From positions 1-57,259 of the forward strand of contig NZ_JAQGLC010000085.1 in the NCBI RefSeq assembly GCF_028293085.1: a stretch of DNA of 57,259 nt, written 5' to 3'. Both the position numbers and the translations under genes were made by a program. Shown here piece after piece: positions 16,133 through 24,622 of this stretch (position 1 is the stretch's first letter; each line of letters begins with the position of its first letter). The notes beneath the pieces are model-generated. The model saw only the letters and a list, made by a program, of their open reading frames with translations, was not told where the DNA came from and ran no database searches. The stretch comes from Sphingomonas bacterium (lineage in GTDB: Bacteria; Pseudomonadota; Alphaproteobacteria; Sphingomonadales; Sphingomonadaceae).

Positions 16133-17649
16133 GGCGTCGCGCTCGCATCGCCGACGGGGCGCAGATGGCCATAGGCCTGGCGGTCCGCCGGGATCACTTC
16201 GGCCAGCTTGCGGATGCGGCGGAGCAACTGCGGGTTGGAATAATCCTCCCGCTCCCACCGGCCCCAGGCGGCGATCCGGCCGGCGACCTTGCCCCAGGGC
16301 CGGGTGCGGCGATCATGGACCGAGGGGAAGCGGCTCTTCAGGATCAGCTCGAAGTCCTCGACCCGCGCCTTGAGCCGCTGGTCGAGCCAGGGGACGATCG
16401 GATTCTCATGCGTCATCCACGCGACCCATTCGGGCGTGGTCCATTCCTCCAGCGTGTCGGGCGTGCCCTCCATCGCGTCGATATTGCCATAGGTATCGCG
16501 GCGCTGCGGCGTGGGGGTATAGAAATAGGTGATCAGCTCCATCGCGGGGTTGATCGTCTTCAGCTTCCTGATGAAGCCCAAAGTATTCTCGATCTCCCGC
16601 TCCGGCTCGTCGGGATCGCCGAACACGAAGGAGAATTCGGGGATGATGCCGTGCTCGCGCGATCGCCTTGCGACCTCGACGATCTGATCGGTCGTCGTCC
16701 CCTTGTTCATCTTCTTCAGGACCTCGTCGGATCCCGATTCGGCACCGCAGAACACCATGGTGAGCCCGGCTTCGCGGAGCGCCCGCCAGGTCGCGTCGGA
16801 GAAGCGCGACAGCGTGTCGACGCGCGCCTCACACCACCAGCGCAGGCCGAGCGGCTTGAAGCGCTCGGCGATCTCCTGCGCGTGCCGCTCGCCGACGAAG
16901 AAATTATTGTCGTAGAAATGGACCGAATCCATCCCATGCTCTTCGACGAGGAAGCGCAGATGCTCGGCAGTCCGCTTCGGCGACTGGAGCTTCTCCTTGC
17001 GGCCATAAACCGAGATGACACCGCAGAAATTGCAGCCATGCGGGCACCCGATCGACGCCTGATAGACCCCCGATTTCCGCCCGAGAAAGGTCGGGTGGAG
17101 ATACTGGCCGACGTCGATCTTGTGATAGGGCGGCGCGGGCAGCTGATCAGGGCCGATCCAGGGCCGTTCCGGCGCCAGCCAATGGCTGCCATCGGCCTGG
17201 CGGAAGCCGAGGCCGGCGATGGTCTTGGGATCGCGCCGTCCCTCGATCGCCTCGATCAGCTCGACAAAGGTGTTTTCGCCCTGCCCCCGGATCACCCAGT
17301 CGACATAAGGGGCGTTGAGCACGGGCTCCGGATAGAGGCTGCCGAAATTGCCGCCCCAGACGATCGGCATCGCCGGGTATTTCGCCTTGAGCGCCTGGGA
17401 CAAGGGCACTGCGCTGACCAGTTGCGGACCGGGCATCACGGTCAGCGCGACCGCCTGCACCGGATCACTCGTGCCGGCGGCCTGGTCGATATGGCGCGAG
17501 ATCGAGGTGAGCACGTCGATGCCCGGCAAATTGCCGTCGACGATCTCCCAGTCGATTTCGGGCGGCAGTGCCGCGCCCACCGCCATGATCGACAGCGGGA
17601 AGCGCCGGTTGGACGGCCGGGTAGCGCGGGGATTGACCAGCAGGATCAT
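16129..17649 (-). CDS. B12-binding-domain radical SAM protein
   Basis: A 506-residue radical SAM enzyme with an N-terminal cobalamin-binding-like Rossmann domain (MILLVNPRATRPSNRRFPL, with WGGNFGSLYPE and VIRGQGENTFVELIEA), as in B12-dependent radical SAM methylases and HpnJ-like enzymes. The iron-sulfur cluster motif is CPHGCNFC (about 200-207, CxxxCxxC). SAM-binding segments include VHFYDNNFFVGE and FCGAESGSDEVL. The ATG at 17649 overlaps the previous stop (ATGA). It is the centre of a coupled operon with three methyltransferases and an amidohydrolase. It could C-methylate or rearrange a lipid, sugar or small molecule; I cannot tell which. Confidence 0.9.
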   Translation of the reverse strand: MILLVNPRATRPSNRRFPLSIMAVGAALPPEIDWEIVDGNLPGIDVLTSISRHIDQAAGTSDPVQAVALTVMPGPQLVSAVPLSQALKAKYPAMPIVWGGNFGSLYPEPVLNAPYVDWVIRGQGENTFVELIEAIEGRRDPKTIAGLGFRQADGSHWLAPERPWIGPDQLPAPPYHKIDVGQYLHPTFLGRKSGVYQASIGCPHGCNFCGVISVYGRKEKLQSPKRTAEHLRFLVEEHGMDSVHFYDNNFFVGERHAQEIAERFKPLGLRWWCEARVDTLSRFSDATWRALREAGLTMVFCGAESGSDEVLKKMNKGTTTDQIVEVARRSREHGIIPEFSFVFGDPDEPEREIENTLGFIRKLKTINPAMELITYFYTPTPQRRDTYGNIDAMEGTPDTLEEWTTPEWVAWMTHENPIVPWLDQRLKARVEDFELILKSRFPSVHDRRTRPWGKVAGRIAAWGRWEREDYSNPQLLRRIRKLAEVIPADRQAYGHLRPVGDASATP

Positions 17650-18449
17650 GATACGCGACTCGTCCAGAGGTCGAAACGGGAGGGCCGCCGCTGCCGGAGC
17701 AGGGCGGCCTTGATCGGACGCAGTTCGTACCAGAGTGGATAGGGTACGCGCCAGCGCCGCCATGCCAGACCAAGACCGGTCGAGGCATCGCGAAGGCGCG
17801 TGCGAGTCAGATATTCCACGAACGGCAGCGCGAGCAGGGTCTCGGCGCGATCGCCGAACCTTGACGTCGCCGCAGCTTTCTTTTCCTCGACCATCGCGGC
17901 ACCGTCCCTGTCGCGATGGTAGACAGGCGAATCGAGGATCGCGAGGCATCCGCCGGCCCGGGCGACGGTCGCTGCCGCCCCGAGCACCGCCGGCAGGTCG
18001 AGCGCATAATGCAGCGACGCGTTGAACACGACTACGTCGAAACTGCCGGGCTCGAACGGCAAGGCGTCGAAGGAAGCGACCACAGGGGTGATCTGCCCGG
18101 GCACGCGCGCCAGAAAAGGTCCCGCAGCGCCAAGCCCGTCGACATCGTCGTCCCGGATATCGAGCGCCACGGCCTGATGACCCTCCAGCGCGACGCGGTA
18201 GCTCAGCCAGCCATTGCCCGCGCCGAGGTCGAGCAGCGACAGCGGGCGATTCGCCGCCTTCGCCATCGGCCGGACGACGTGCCGCATGAACGCGTCGAAG
18301 CTTCGCGCCCGCACCGTCCATTGCTGCGCGAACGGGCCGCTGGTCAGATAGGGCAGGCTCAGCAATTCCTCGCCGCCATAGCCGCGGCCCTCGGATGCCC
18401 GGTGCGCGGCATAGTCCGATCCGAACCGGGCAAGCGCGGTCGCGTTCAT
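17646..18449 (-). CDS. Class I SAM-dependent methyltransferase
   Basis: A methyltransferase of about 267 residues with motif I LSLLDLGAGNGWLSYRVA near residue 70, motif II AVALDIRDDDVDGL and VVVFNASLHYALD (motif IV). Start is the ATG at 18449 (MNATALARFGSDYAAHR), overlapping the previous stop. The C-terminus is rich in Arg/Trp (about 225-267). It is coupled by 4-bp overlaps to the flanking genes. The substrate is unknown; the second methyltransferase of the operon. Confidence 0.85.
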   Translation of the reverse strand: MNATALARFGSDYAAHRASEGRGYGGEELLSLPYLTSGPFAQQWTVRARSFDAFMRHVVRPMAKAANRPLSLLDLGAGNGWLSYRVALEGHQAVALDIRDDDVDGLGAAGPFLARVPGQITPVVASFDALPFEPGSFDVVVFNASLHYALDLPAVLGAAATVARAGGCLAILDSPVYHRDRDGAAMVEEKKAAATSRFGDRAETLLALPFVEYLTRTRLRDASTGLGLAWRRWRVPYPLWYELRPIKAALLRQRRPSRFDLWTSRVS

Positions 18450-19285
18450 CGGGCGGCTTCCACCGGAACGCGATTGCGCACGAAGCGATAAAGGACATGG
18501 TCGCCGAGCCCGGCGAGCGGCCGCGAAAGAGAGCGATCGAGCCATTCCAGCCCGCGCAGCAGATGCGGATGCTTCGATATCCAGGGTTCGGCCGCGCTGG
18601 GCGGCACGAACACCCCGATCCCCTGCCGCCCGATCGACTCGAACCATGGCGACATGGCGCGGATGATATCGGCCTGGCGGTGATAGCGCACGGTGAAGTG
18701 CCGACCGCTCAGCCGCGCCGGAACGTCGCCGCGCGCGAACCGGCGGAACATATTGCGGGGCCGGCCCCGCACACCCTCGACTACCATCTCGCCCACACAG
18801 AAAGTGCCGAAGACCACCAGCAGCACCGGCGCCTCGGCGCGAACCAGCCGTGCCAGCCCTCGTGCGACGGGGGTGAGATCGGACACGCAGTTCAGTCCGG
18901 CGAAATTGGAAAAAGCGCCGTCGAACGGGGCAGCGCCCGCGCGGTCGCGGTCATTGGCAAAGGTCTCCAGCGCTTCGGCCGCGGCCAGCGCGACGCTCGC
19001 GCCCGGCATGCCGTGCAGTTTCGCGCCGGCGATCCGGACCATCTCCGGCGAGGCGTCGGTCAGGACGACCTGGCGGCCGCGTTCGAGCAGCCAGTGCGCA
19101 TCCTCGCCCGTGCCGCCACCGATCTCGATCACCGTCGCGCCGGGCGCAAAAGCCGTAGCGAGCGCGGCCCGCACCGGCCGGCGCTGCGCGGCCACGCTCA
19201 GCCACGGACCGAAACGGTCGTCGAACGTCTCGGCGACGGAATCGAACGCAAAAGCAGCGGGAGGAAGCTCTGTCGCTGACATCAT
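18446..19285 (-). CDS. Class I SAM-dependent methyltransferase, first gene of the tailoring operon
   Basis: A methyltransferase of about 279 residues with motif I VIEIGGGTGEDAHWLL near residue 52, motif II VVLTDASPEMVRIA and a motif IV-like FDGAFSNFAGLNCV. The C-terminal third carries helical, partly amphipathic segments (FESIGRQGIGVFVPP and LLRGLEWLDRSLSRPLAGLGDHVLYRFVR, given in parts), which may bind membrane or lipid substrates. It starts at the ATG at 19285 (or 19282) and is divergent from the HPr-kinase-like gene. A promoter for this operon should lie in 19286-19390. Confidence 0.83.
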   Translation of the reverse strand: MMSATELPPAAFAFDSVAETFDDRFGPWLSVAAQRRPVRAALATAFAPGATVIEIGGGTGEDAHWLLERGRQVVLTDASPEMVRIAGAKLHGMPGASVALAAAEALETFANDRDRAGAAPFDGAFSNFAGLNCVSDLTPVARGLARLVRAEAPVLLVVFGTFCVGEMVVEGVRGRPRNMFRRFARGDVPARLSGRHFTVRYHRQADIIRAMSPWFESIGRQGIGVFVPPSAAEPWISKHPHLLRGLEWLDRSLSRPLAGLGDHVLYRFVRNRVPVEAAR

Positions 19286-19390
19286 GCCTTGCGGGCGATG
19301 GAAATCGCGGGACCTGGACGTATCACGCGCGATCCTGGCCTTTCCGGGTTATCCGCTTTCCCGGCGATGCTACACTCGTTACGAGAAGCC

Positions 19391-20296
19391 ATGCAATGGG
19401 GGGCAACAGCCTGGTGCCGGGACATGGCGCCGCTCGGCGTGCACACCGCTTTCGCCGCCGACGATCCCCGTCTTCTTGACGCTGCGCTCGCCGGCTATCG
19501 GGCCTGGGGAGAGACGGAGGCGCCGGAGACGCCGCGAATCGAGATCCGTCTGACGCTCGGGGAGCGTGCCGCTCCCGGCCCCTGCCTGGTTCGCGTGACC
19601 GGCTCGCAACTGACCCTGTCCGGGACGGGCGTGACCGGAGAGGCGGATGCGCGCCTCGGCACCGCGCGCTGCATCGTGCCGCCGCATTTCCTCGACGATC
19701 CCGCAAGCCTCGTCGCCGACATTCTCGATCCGCTGCTGCTGTTCCTGCTCGCGCGGACCGGCCGCACGCCGCTCCATGCGGCTGGCGTGGTGATCGGCGA
19801 GACGGCGCTGCTGCTGTGCGGCGCGAGCGGATCGGGCAAGAGCACGCTCGCGCTCACCGCCGCCGGGGCCGGGCTTCCGGTCCTGTCCGACGACACGGTC
19901 TATGTACAGACCGATCCGGTGCTGCGGGTCTGGGGCTTCCCGCGTCCGATCCACGTCTTCCCCGCCGACGACCCGACCGGATCGGACCACAGGCGGCTGC
20001 GCAGCGGCCGGATCAAGGCCGCCGTGCCGCTGCCGGCCAGTGCATCCGTGCTGAAAGCGGACCGCGCCCTGCTCTGCCTGCTCGACCATGGCGACGATGC
20101 CGCGCTCGAACCGATGGACAGTGTAGCGGCGACCGAACGCCTGTCCCGTCTCGAACCAGGCTTCGATCTCCTTGCCGCCGACTCCGCGGCGGCGGTCCGG
20201 GCGCTTGCCGCAAACGGGGCGTGGCGGCTGACGCTGTCGCGCCGGCCCGCCCACGCCATTGCCCTGTTGCGCGATCGCTTCGGCGACGGGGGCTGA
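19391..20296 (+). CDS. HPr kinase/phosphorylase-like P-loop kinase
   Basis: A protein of about 301 residues with the HprK C-terminal kinase fold: Walker A LLCGASGSGKSTLAL (about 141-155) and LSDDTVYV (about 164-171, the conserved DD). The preceding TPLHAAGVVIGETALL is also family-like. There is no HPr or PTS gene nearby, so the usual HPr-Ser46 role is unlikely. Homologues in polysaccharide and lasso-peptide loci are thought to phosphorylate other substrates. The open frame starts at a TTG at 19289, but that leaves no promoter room; the ATG at 19391 with GAGAAG upstream is preferred (the ATG at 19298 is possible). It is followed by two glycosyltransferase genes. Confidence 0.8.
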   Translation: MQWGATAWCRDMAPLGVHTAFAADDPRLLDAALAGYRAWGETEAPETPRIEIRLTLGERAAPGPCLVRVTGSQLTLSGTGVTGEADARLGTARCIVPPHFLDDPASLVADILDPLLLFLLARTGRTPLHAAGVVIGETALLLCGASGSGKSTLALTAAGAGLPVLSDDTVYVQTDPVLRVWGFPRPIHVFPADDPTGSDHRRLRSGRIKAAVPLPASASVLKADRALLCLLDHGDDAALEPMDSVAATERLSRLEPGFDLLAADSAAAVRALAANGAWRLTLSRRPAHAIALLRDRFGDGG

Positions 20297-20300
20297 CGCG

Positions 20301-21422
20301 ATGCGGGTCGTGCATATCAATTACGTTCACGATCATGAGGGCCGCAGTCCCGATGAATTGCTCCATGCCTGGCCGACCCTCGGCGCCGTCGCCACCGCGG
20401 TGCACCGCGCAGGCGCGGAGGTGGTGGTCCTGCAGGCTTCCCGTCGGAGCGCGGCAATCGAACGGGACGGCGTCCGCTATCTGTTCGTCGCCGAGCCCTG
20501 TCCTCGCGGTCGCCGATCGGGGTTTTTCCCCTGGCGCCTGTCCCGCGCCGCCGCGACGCTGAAGCCGGATGTCATCCATGTGAACGGTCTGGATTTTCCG
20601 TTCCACACCCGCGCGCTCTGCCGGCTCGGCGCGCCGGTGCTGGTTCAGGATCATGCCAGCGTCTCGACGGGACGGACCGCGCTCCGGCGCTGGGGTATCG
20701 CCAGGGCAGCGGCAGTTGCGTTCACTGCCGTCGATCAGGCCGAGCCCTTCCGAGCATCGGGCATCCTGTCGCCCGACATGCCGGTCGTCGCCGTGCCCGA
20801 ATCGTCGACGACCTTCTCGCCGGCTCCGCTGGAAGGCGCCCGATCGGAGGCCGGGGTGCACGGCGACCCGATGGTCCTGTGGGTGGGCCGCCTAGACGAC
20901 AACAAGGACCCGCTGACCATCCTTCGCGCGATCGAGCTGGCGATGCCGCACCTTCCCGACCTGCAGCTCTGGTGCTGCTTCCACGAGGAGGGGCTGTTGC
21001 CGGCGATCCGGGAACGGCTTGCCGCCGCACCCCATCTCGCGGCGCGGGTGCACCTGCTGGGGAAGGTGCCCCATGCGAGAATCCAGACCCTGTGCCGCGC
21101 CGCCGATTTCTTCATGCTCGGCAGCCACCGCGAGAGCGCGGGCTATGCACTGCTGGAGGCGCTCGCCTGCGGCGCGACCCCGATCGTCAGCGATATCCCG
21201 TCCTTTCGCGTCCTCACCGGCGACGGCGCCATCGGGGCGCTGGCACCTATGGGGAATCCCACCGCCTTTGCCGATGCGCTGATCCGGCTGGCGCGAGAAC
21301 CCCGTGCGGCATTGCGGGCCAGGGCCATCGCCCATTTCACTCGCAACCTGTCGTTCGACGTGGTCGGCGCCCGGCTTCTTGCCCTATATGCGCAGCTCGC
21401 GGCCGGGCACGCGCCGCGATGA
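20301..21422 (+). CDS. Glycosyltransferase family 4
   Basis: A GT-B glycosyltransferase of about 373 residues. It starts MRVVHINYVHDHEGRSPDE with an acceptor domain containing DVIHVNGLDFPFH. The donor domain begins at VLWVGRLDDNKDPLTILRAI, with LGKVPHARIQTLCRAAD and the nucleotide-sugar motif SHRESAGYALLEALACG (the E-x7-E region). The ATG at 20301 lies 4 bp after the preceding stop, and its own stop overlaps the next ATG. It is part of the rightward HPr-kinase-like/GT/GT operon. Acceptor and donor are not readable. Confidence 0.88.
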   Translation: MRVVHINYVHDHEGRSPDELLHAWPTLGAVATAVHRAGAEVVVLQASRRSAAIERDGVRYLFVAEPCPRGRRSGFFPWRLSRAAATLKPDVIHVNGLDFPFHTRALCRLGAPVLVQDHASVSTGRTALRRWGIARAAAVAFTAVDQAEPFRASGILSPDMPVVAVPESSTTFSPAPLEGARSEAGVHGDPMVLWVGRLDDNKDPLTILRAIELAMPHLPDLQLWCCFHEEGLLPAIRERLAAAPHLAARVHLLGKVPHARIQTLCRAADFFMLGSHRESAGYALLEALACGATPIVSDIPSFRVLTGDGAIGALAPMGNPTAFADALIRLAREPRAALRARAIAHFTRNLSFDVVGARLLALYAQLAAGHAPR

Positions 21423-22540
21423 AGATCGCCCTGCTCGTCCCGGGCGGTGTCGATCGCAGCGGCACGCACCGGGTGATCCCCTGCATCCTGTGGCTGATCG
21501 AGCGCCTCGTGGCGGCCGGTGACGAGGTGCATGTCTTCGCGTTCCGGCAGGAACCTCGGCCAGGCACCTGGCCGTTGCTCGGCGCCACGGTCCATAATGC
21601 GGGCAGTGCGCCACGACGATCGCGGATGCTCGCCCAGCTCGTTGCCGAGCATCGCCGTGCGCCGTTCGACATACTCCATCCCTTATGGGCGATACCGCAG
21701 GGGCTCGTCGCGGCATTGGCCGGCCGTCTGCTGGACGTGCCGGTCGTGCTCGGCCTGCCGGGCGGCGATCTCGCGGTGCATCCGGACATCGGATATGGCG
21801 GCATGCTGAAATGGCGGTCGCGCCTGATGACGCGCCTTGCCCTCAAGGGCGCCGACCGGATCGTCGTGCCGAGCGATTTCCTACGCGATCAGGCGCTGGC
21901 GTGCGGCGTCGATGCGATCCGGATCCCGTTCGGCGTCGCCCTCGATCGCTGGCCCGCAAGGACGGCGGTGAGACGATCCCCCGGCAGCCCGCTGCGCCTG
22001 CTCCACGTCGCCAGCCTGAACGCGGTGAAGGACCAGCCGATGCTGTTGCGCGCCGCTGCGGCATTGCGCGACCAGGACGTCGATTTCCGCCTCGACATCA
22101 TCGGTGAGGACACGCTGGGCGGCGCGATCCAGCGGCTCGCTGCCACGCTCGACCTCGACCGGCTGGTCCGGTTCCACGGCTTCATCCCCCATGCCGGCCT
22201 GCGGCCCTGGATGGAACAGGCCGATCTGCTGCTGGTCGGCTCGCGCCACGAAGCCGGTCCGATCGTCACGCTGGAGGCGGCCCTGGTTGGCGTACCGACG
22301 GTCGGCACCGCCGTCGGCCATATCGCCGACTGGTCGCCCGAGGCAGCCATCGCGGTACCGGTCGGCGACAGCGCCGCACTCGCCCGCGCGGTCGCCCGGC
22401 TCGCGGCGGATGAAGAGGAGCGTCTGCGGCTCGCCCTGTCCGCCCAGCAACGCGCCATCGCCGAGGACGCCGATGTCACCGCCATCCGGACGCGGGCACT
22501 CTATCGCGCGCTGGTGCGCCCGCCCGTTGGAATCGGTTGA
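21419..22540 (+). CDS. Glycosyltransferase family 4
   Basis: A GT-B glycosyltransferase of about 373 residues. The N-terminus is MKIALLVPGGVDRSGTHRV. The donor domain begins at LLHVASLNAVKDQPMLLRAA, with VRFHGFIPHAGLRPWMEQADLL and SRHEAGPIVTLEAALVGVP (E-x7-E motif). Its ATG overlaps the stop of the previous glycosyltransferase gene. The two proteins have the same length and architecture but differ in sequence, so they probably add different sugars. The operon ends at 22540, where it meets the convergent AdoMet decarboxylase gene. Confidence 0.88.
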   Translation: MKIALLVPGGVDRSGTHRVIPCILWLIERLVAAGDEVHVFAFRQEPRPGTWPLLGATVHNAGSAPRRSRMLAQLVAEHRRAPFDILHPLWAIPQGLVAALAGRLLDVPVVLGLPGGDLAVHPDIGYGGMLKWRSRLMTRLALKGADRIVVPSDFLRDQALACGVDAIRIPFGVALDRWPARTAVRRSPGSPLRLLHVASLNAVKDQPMLLRAAAALRDQDVDFRLDIIGEDTLGGAIQRLAATLDLDRLVRFHGFIPHAGLRPWMEQADLLLVGSRHEAGPIVTLEAALVGVPTVGTAVGHIADWSPEAAIAVPVGDSAALARAVARLAADEEERLRLALSAQQRAIAEDADVTAIRTRALYRALVRPPVGIG

Positions 22541-22549
22541 TTCAACCAT

Positions 22550-22576
22550 GGTTCGAAATGTCGCATTGTCCGAACC
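22550..22576. terminator. Possible weak hairpin between convergent genes
   Basis: GGTTCG at 22550-22555 pairs with CGAACC at 22571-22576, with an inner AATG/CATT pairing. It lies between the convergent glycosyltransferase and AdoMet decarboxylase genes. There is no T tract on either strand, so termination activity is uncertain. The rest of 22541-22621 shows nothing else. Confidence 0.35.
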
Positions 22577-22621
22577 GCCTGGGTCTCGAAAACCCCGCCC
22601 GCTTCAGGACCGAGGGATTCG

Positions 22622-22984
22622 TTAGTCGAGGCGATCGGCGACGCTGAAACCGCGGGCGATGCGCTGCTCGTTATAATGATCTGCGCCGAGGCCCGAAGCG
22701 AGGGCAGCCAGCGCTGCATCGAGATCGTGACGGCGCCCGCACAGGAAGATGTCGACCGCGGCATAGTCCCGCTCGGGCCAGCTATGGATCGAGATATGCG
22801 ATTCGGCGAGCAAGGCGACGCCGGTCACCCCCTGTCCCGTCCCGAAGCTGTGCAGCCTGATCTCGAGCAGCGTGGCTCCGCCTGCCGAGACCGCCGCGCG
22901 CAACGCCGCCTCGACGCGATCGACATCGTCGAGTCCGGTGCAGCCGAACAGGTCGGCGAGGAGATGCGTGCCGCTATAATCCAC
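22622..22984 (-). CDS. speD: S-adenosylmethionine decarboxylase proenzyme, bacterial type
   Basis: A 120-residue AdoMet decarboxylase (SpeH-type), which makes decarboxylated AdoMet, the aminopropyl donor for polyamines. Family features sit at the expected positions: SGTHLLADLFGC (4-15), E61-S62 as the self-cleavage/pyruvoyl site within AESHISIHSWPE, His67, and Cys82 in DIFLCG. The open frame runs into the upstream flavoprotein gene, but the GTG at 22984 (VDYSGTH), preceded by GGAACG, gives the normal family length. It is the last gene of the SPFH/DUF4178/DUF350 operon, next to a spermidine-synthase-like gene, so it should supply that enzyme. Confidence 0.92.
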   Translation of the reverse strand: MDYSGTHLLADLFGCTGLDDVDRVEAALRAAVSAGGATLLEIRLHSFGTGQGVTGVALLAESHISIHSWPERDYAAVDIFLCGRRHDLDAALAALASGLGADHYNEQRIARGFSVADRLD

Positions 22985-22992
22985 AGACGTTC

Positions 22993-24618
22993 CTAGATCA
23001 GCGCATCGGCATAGGAAATGCCGAGATGCGTCATCGCGTCCTGCGCGGCCTGCGTGCCGCGATAATGCGCCTCCTCGAACAGCGACAGTCCGCTGAGATC
23101 CGAATGCGCGAAGAACAGCGGCGGCTTTGGCGCGGCCGCCGCGGCGCGCGCGCCGCCCCAGAAGAAGCCCGGCACCGGCCGGATCATCGCATGCCCCCAG
23201 CGCCAGACGTCGATGCGGGAGATCGCACCCTCCAGATCGGGGTTGGTCTGCAGCAGGTCGTCGCGGACCATTTCCTGCCAATAGCCGAGCGGCCGGTCGA
23301 TCAGCTCGCGGCGCGCTTCGGCCGGCGGCATGTCGGAAAGCGGCAGATACCAGGTCAGCACCGTCGGCCCGGGCGTGGTCGCGAGCGACTGGTGCGTGGC
23401 GACGACATAGCCGAGCGAGCGGCTGGTCCACGAAACATTGTCCCAGGCGAGCTGGAAACCGGCGCCTGCCGGCGGCCGGTCGACCATGACATTGGCGACG
23501 ACCCAGGGTGCGTAGCCGAACCCCGCCGCGTCGAGTTGCCCGGGCGGCAGGAGCCGGCTGGAGACGAAATGCGGCGTCGCCAGCACCGCACCGCGGGCAT
23601 GGATGCGTAAGGATGTGCCGGTGGCGACGTCGAAACTGTCGATCGCAACGCCGCCGCTTTCGCGCCGGACCCGGTGCACGATCTGCCCGCACTCCAGATG
23701 CGGGCGCAGCCGCGCCGCCATGCGCCCGACGAGATGGCCATTGCCCTCGGGCCAGGTGAGCACGGTATCGCCGGACACATTCGCCGCGACCCCGCGGCGG
23801 CTCGCGAAATAATGGATGCCGGCCCAGGCCGAGACATGCTCGGGCTCGGTGCCGTAATCGTCGCGACAGGCATAGCGGACATGTCCGCGCAGGACGGGCG
23901 AATGCCAGCCCTGCGCATCGAGCCATGCCGTGAAGCTCAGCCTGTCGAGCGCGAGAAGATCGGGGTCGCGCGCGCTGAATTCCATCGGCAAGGCGAAAGC
24001 GGGGTGACCCTCGGCATCGCGCCGGTCGCGATAGCGCGCCATGGTAGTGAAGAAGGCGTCGAGATCGTGGCGGTCGATCGCGGTCAGCCCAATGGTCGGG
24101 ACCAGCCCCTCCTGCCATTTGCCGAGATGGAGCAGCCGCTCATCGGGATCGGAGACGATCTGATAGGGATCGAAGATGGGTTTGCCGCCTTCATGCCCGG
24201 TGACGATGCCGAGCCGCTCCAGCAGCCGCACAACCCCCTTCGCCTCGGCATTGGGAATCGGGAGATAATGCGCGCCGAGCGGATAGGCCGAGACGGCGTT
24301 GCGGCCCGACCGGGCGTTGCCGCCGGCGCTGTCCTCCAGCTCGAACAGGCGAAAATCGGTCACGCCCGCTTCGGCCAATGTCCATGCCGCCGACAGCCCG
24401 GCGACGCCGCCGCCCAGGATCGCGATCCCGGCGGAAATCTCGCGCGTCGGCGGCGGGAAAGCGACCCCGTCCCGCAAGCGGTGGCCGCGGGCGAAATCGG
24501 CCCCGCTCAGGGTCCCGGGGATGGCGTCGCCCCGCGCCTGCCACGCGACGGCGCCAACGCCGATCGCCGCGGCGGCGGCGACCGAGCCGGCGATCGCGGA
24601 ACGGCGGGAGATGGTCAT
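22993..24618 (-). CDS. Tat-exported FAD-dependent amine-oxidase-like protein
   Basis: A flavoprotein of 541 residues. It begins MTISRRSAIAGSVAAAAAIG, a twin-arginine signal, so it should be folded with FAD in the cytoplasm and exported to the periplasm. The FAD-binding Rossmann motif is IAILGGGVAGLSAAWTLAEA (about 64-83), followed by ELEDSAGGNARSGRN, the GG doublet region of flavin amine oxidases. The C-terminus contains FFAHSDLSGLSLFEEAHYRG, matching the typical second FAD contact region. It sits 4 bp downstream of a spermidine-synthase-like gene and 8 bp upstream of AdoMet decarboxylase, which suggests oxidation of a polyamine or polyamine conjugate. That substrate is inference. Confidence 0.87.
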   Translation of the reverse strand: MTISRRSAIAGSVAAAAAIGVGAVAWQARGDAIPGTLSGADFARGHRLRDGVAFPPPTREISAGIAILGGGVAGLSAAWTLAEAGVTDFRLFELEDSAGGNARSGRNAVSAYPLGAHYLPIPNAEAKGVVRLLERLGIVTGHEGGKPIFDPYQIVSDPDERLLHLGKWQEGLVPTIGLTAIDRHDLDAFFTTMARYRDRRDAEGHPAFALPMEFSARDPDLLALDRLSFTAWLDAQGWHSPVLRGHVRYACRDDYGTEPEHVSAWAGIHYFASRRGVAANVSGDTVLTWPEGNGHLVGRMAARLRPHLECGQIVHRVRRESGGVAIDSFDVATGTSLRIHARGAVLATPHFVSSRLLPPGQLDAAGFGYAPWVVANVMVDRPPAGAGFQLAWDNVSWTSRSLGYVVATHQSLATTPGPTVLTWYLPLSDMPPAEARRELIDRPLGYWQEMVRDDLLQTNPDLEGAISRIDVWRWGHAMIRPVPGFFWGGARAAAAAPKPPLFFAHSDLSGLSLFEEAHYRGTQAAQDAMTHLGISYADALI

Positions 24619-24622
24619 CCCG

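Noticed and set aside
16129..18498. A 789-residue radical SAM frame including an upstream extension
   Set aside because: The extra 283 residues overlie the upstream methyltransferase gene. The ATG at 17649 with a 4-bp overlap gives a normal family length.
13178..22540. A lasso-peptide or other RiPP cluster suggested by the HPr-kinase-like and NTase genes
   Set aside because: No asparagine-synthetase-like cyclase, PqqD-like protein or transglutaminase-like protease was found, and no precursor peptide is evident.
22622..24118. A possible fusion of the flavoprotein with AdoMet decarboxylase (long leftward frame)
   Set aside because: The extension is a shadow of the flavoprotein gene. The GTG at 22984 with a ribosome site gives the normal AdoMet decarboxylase length.
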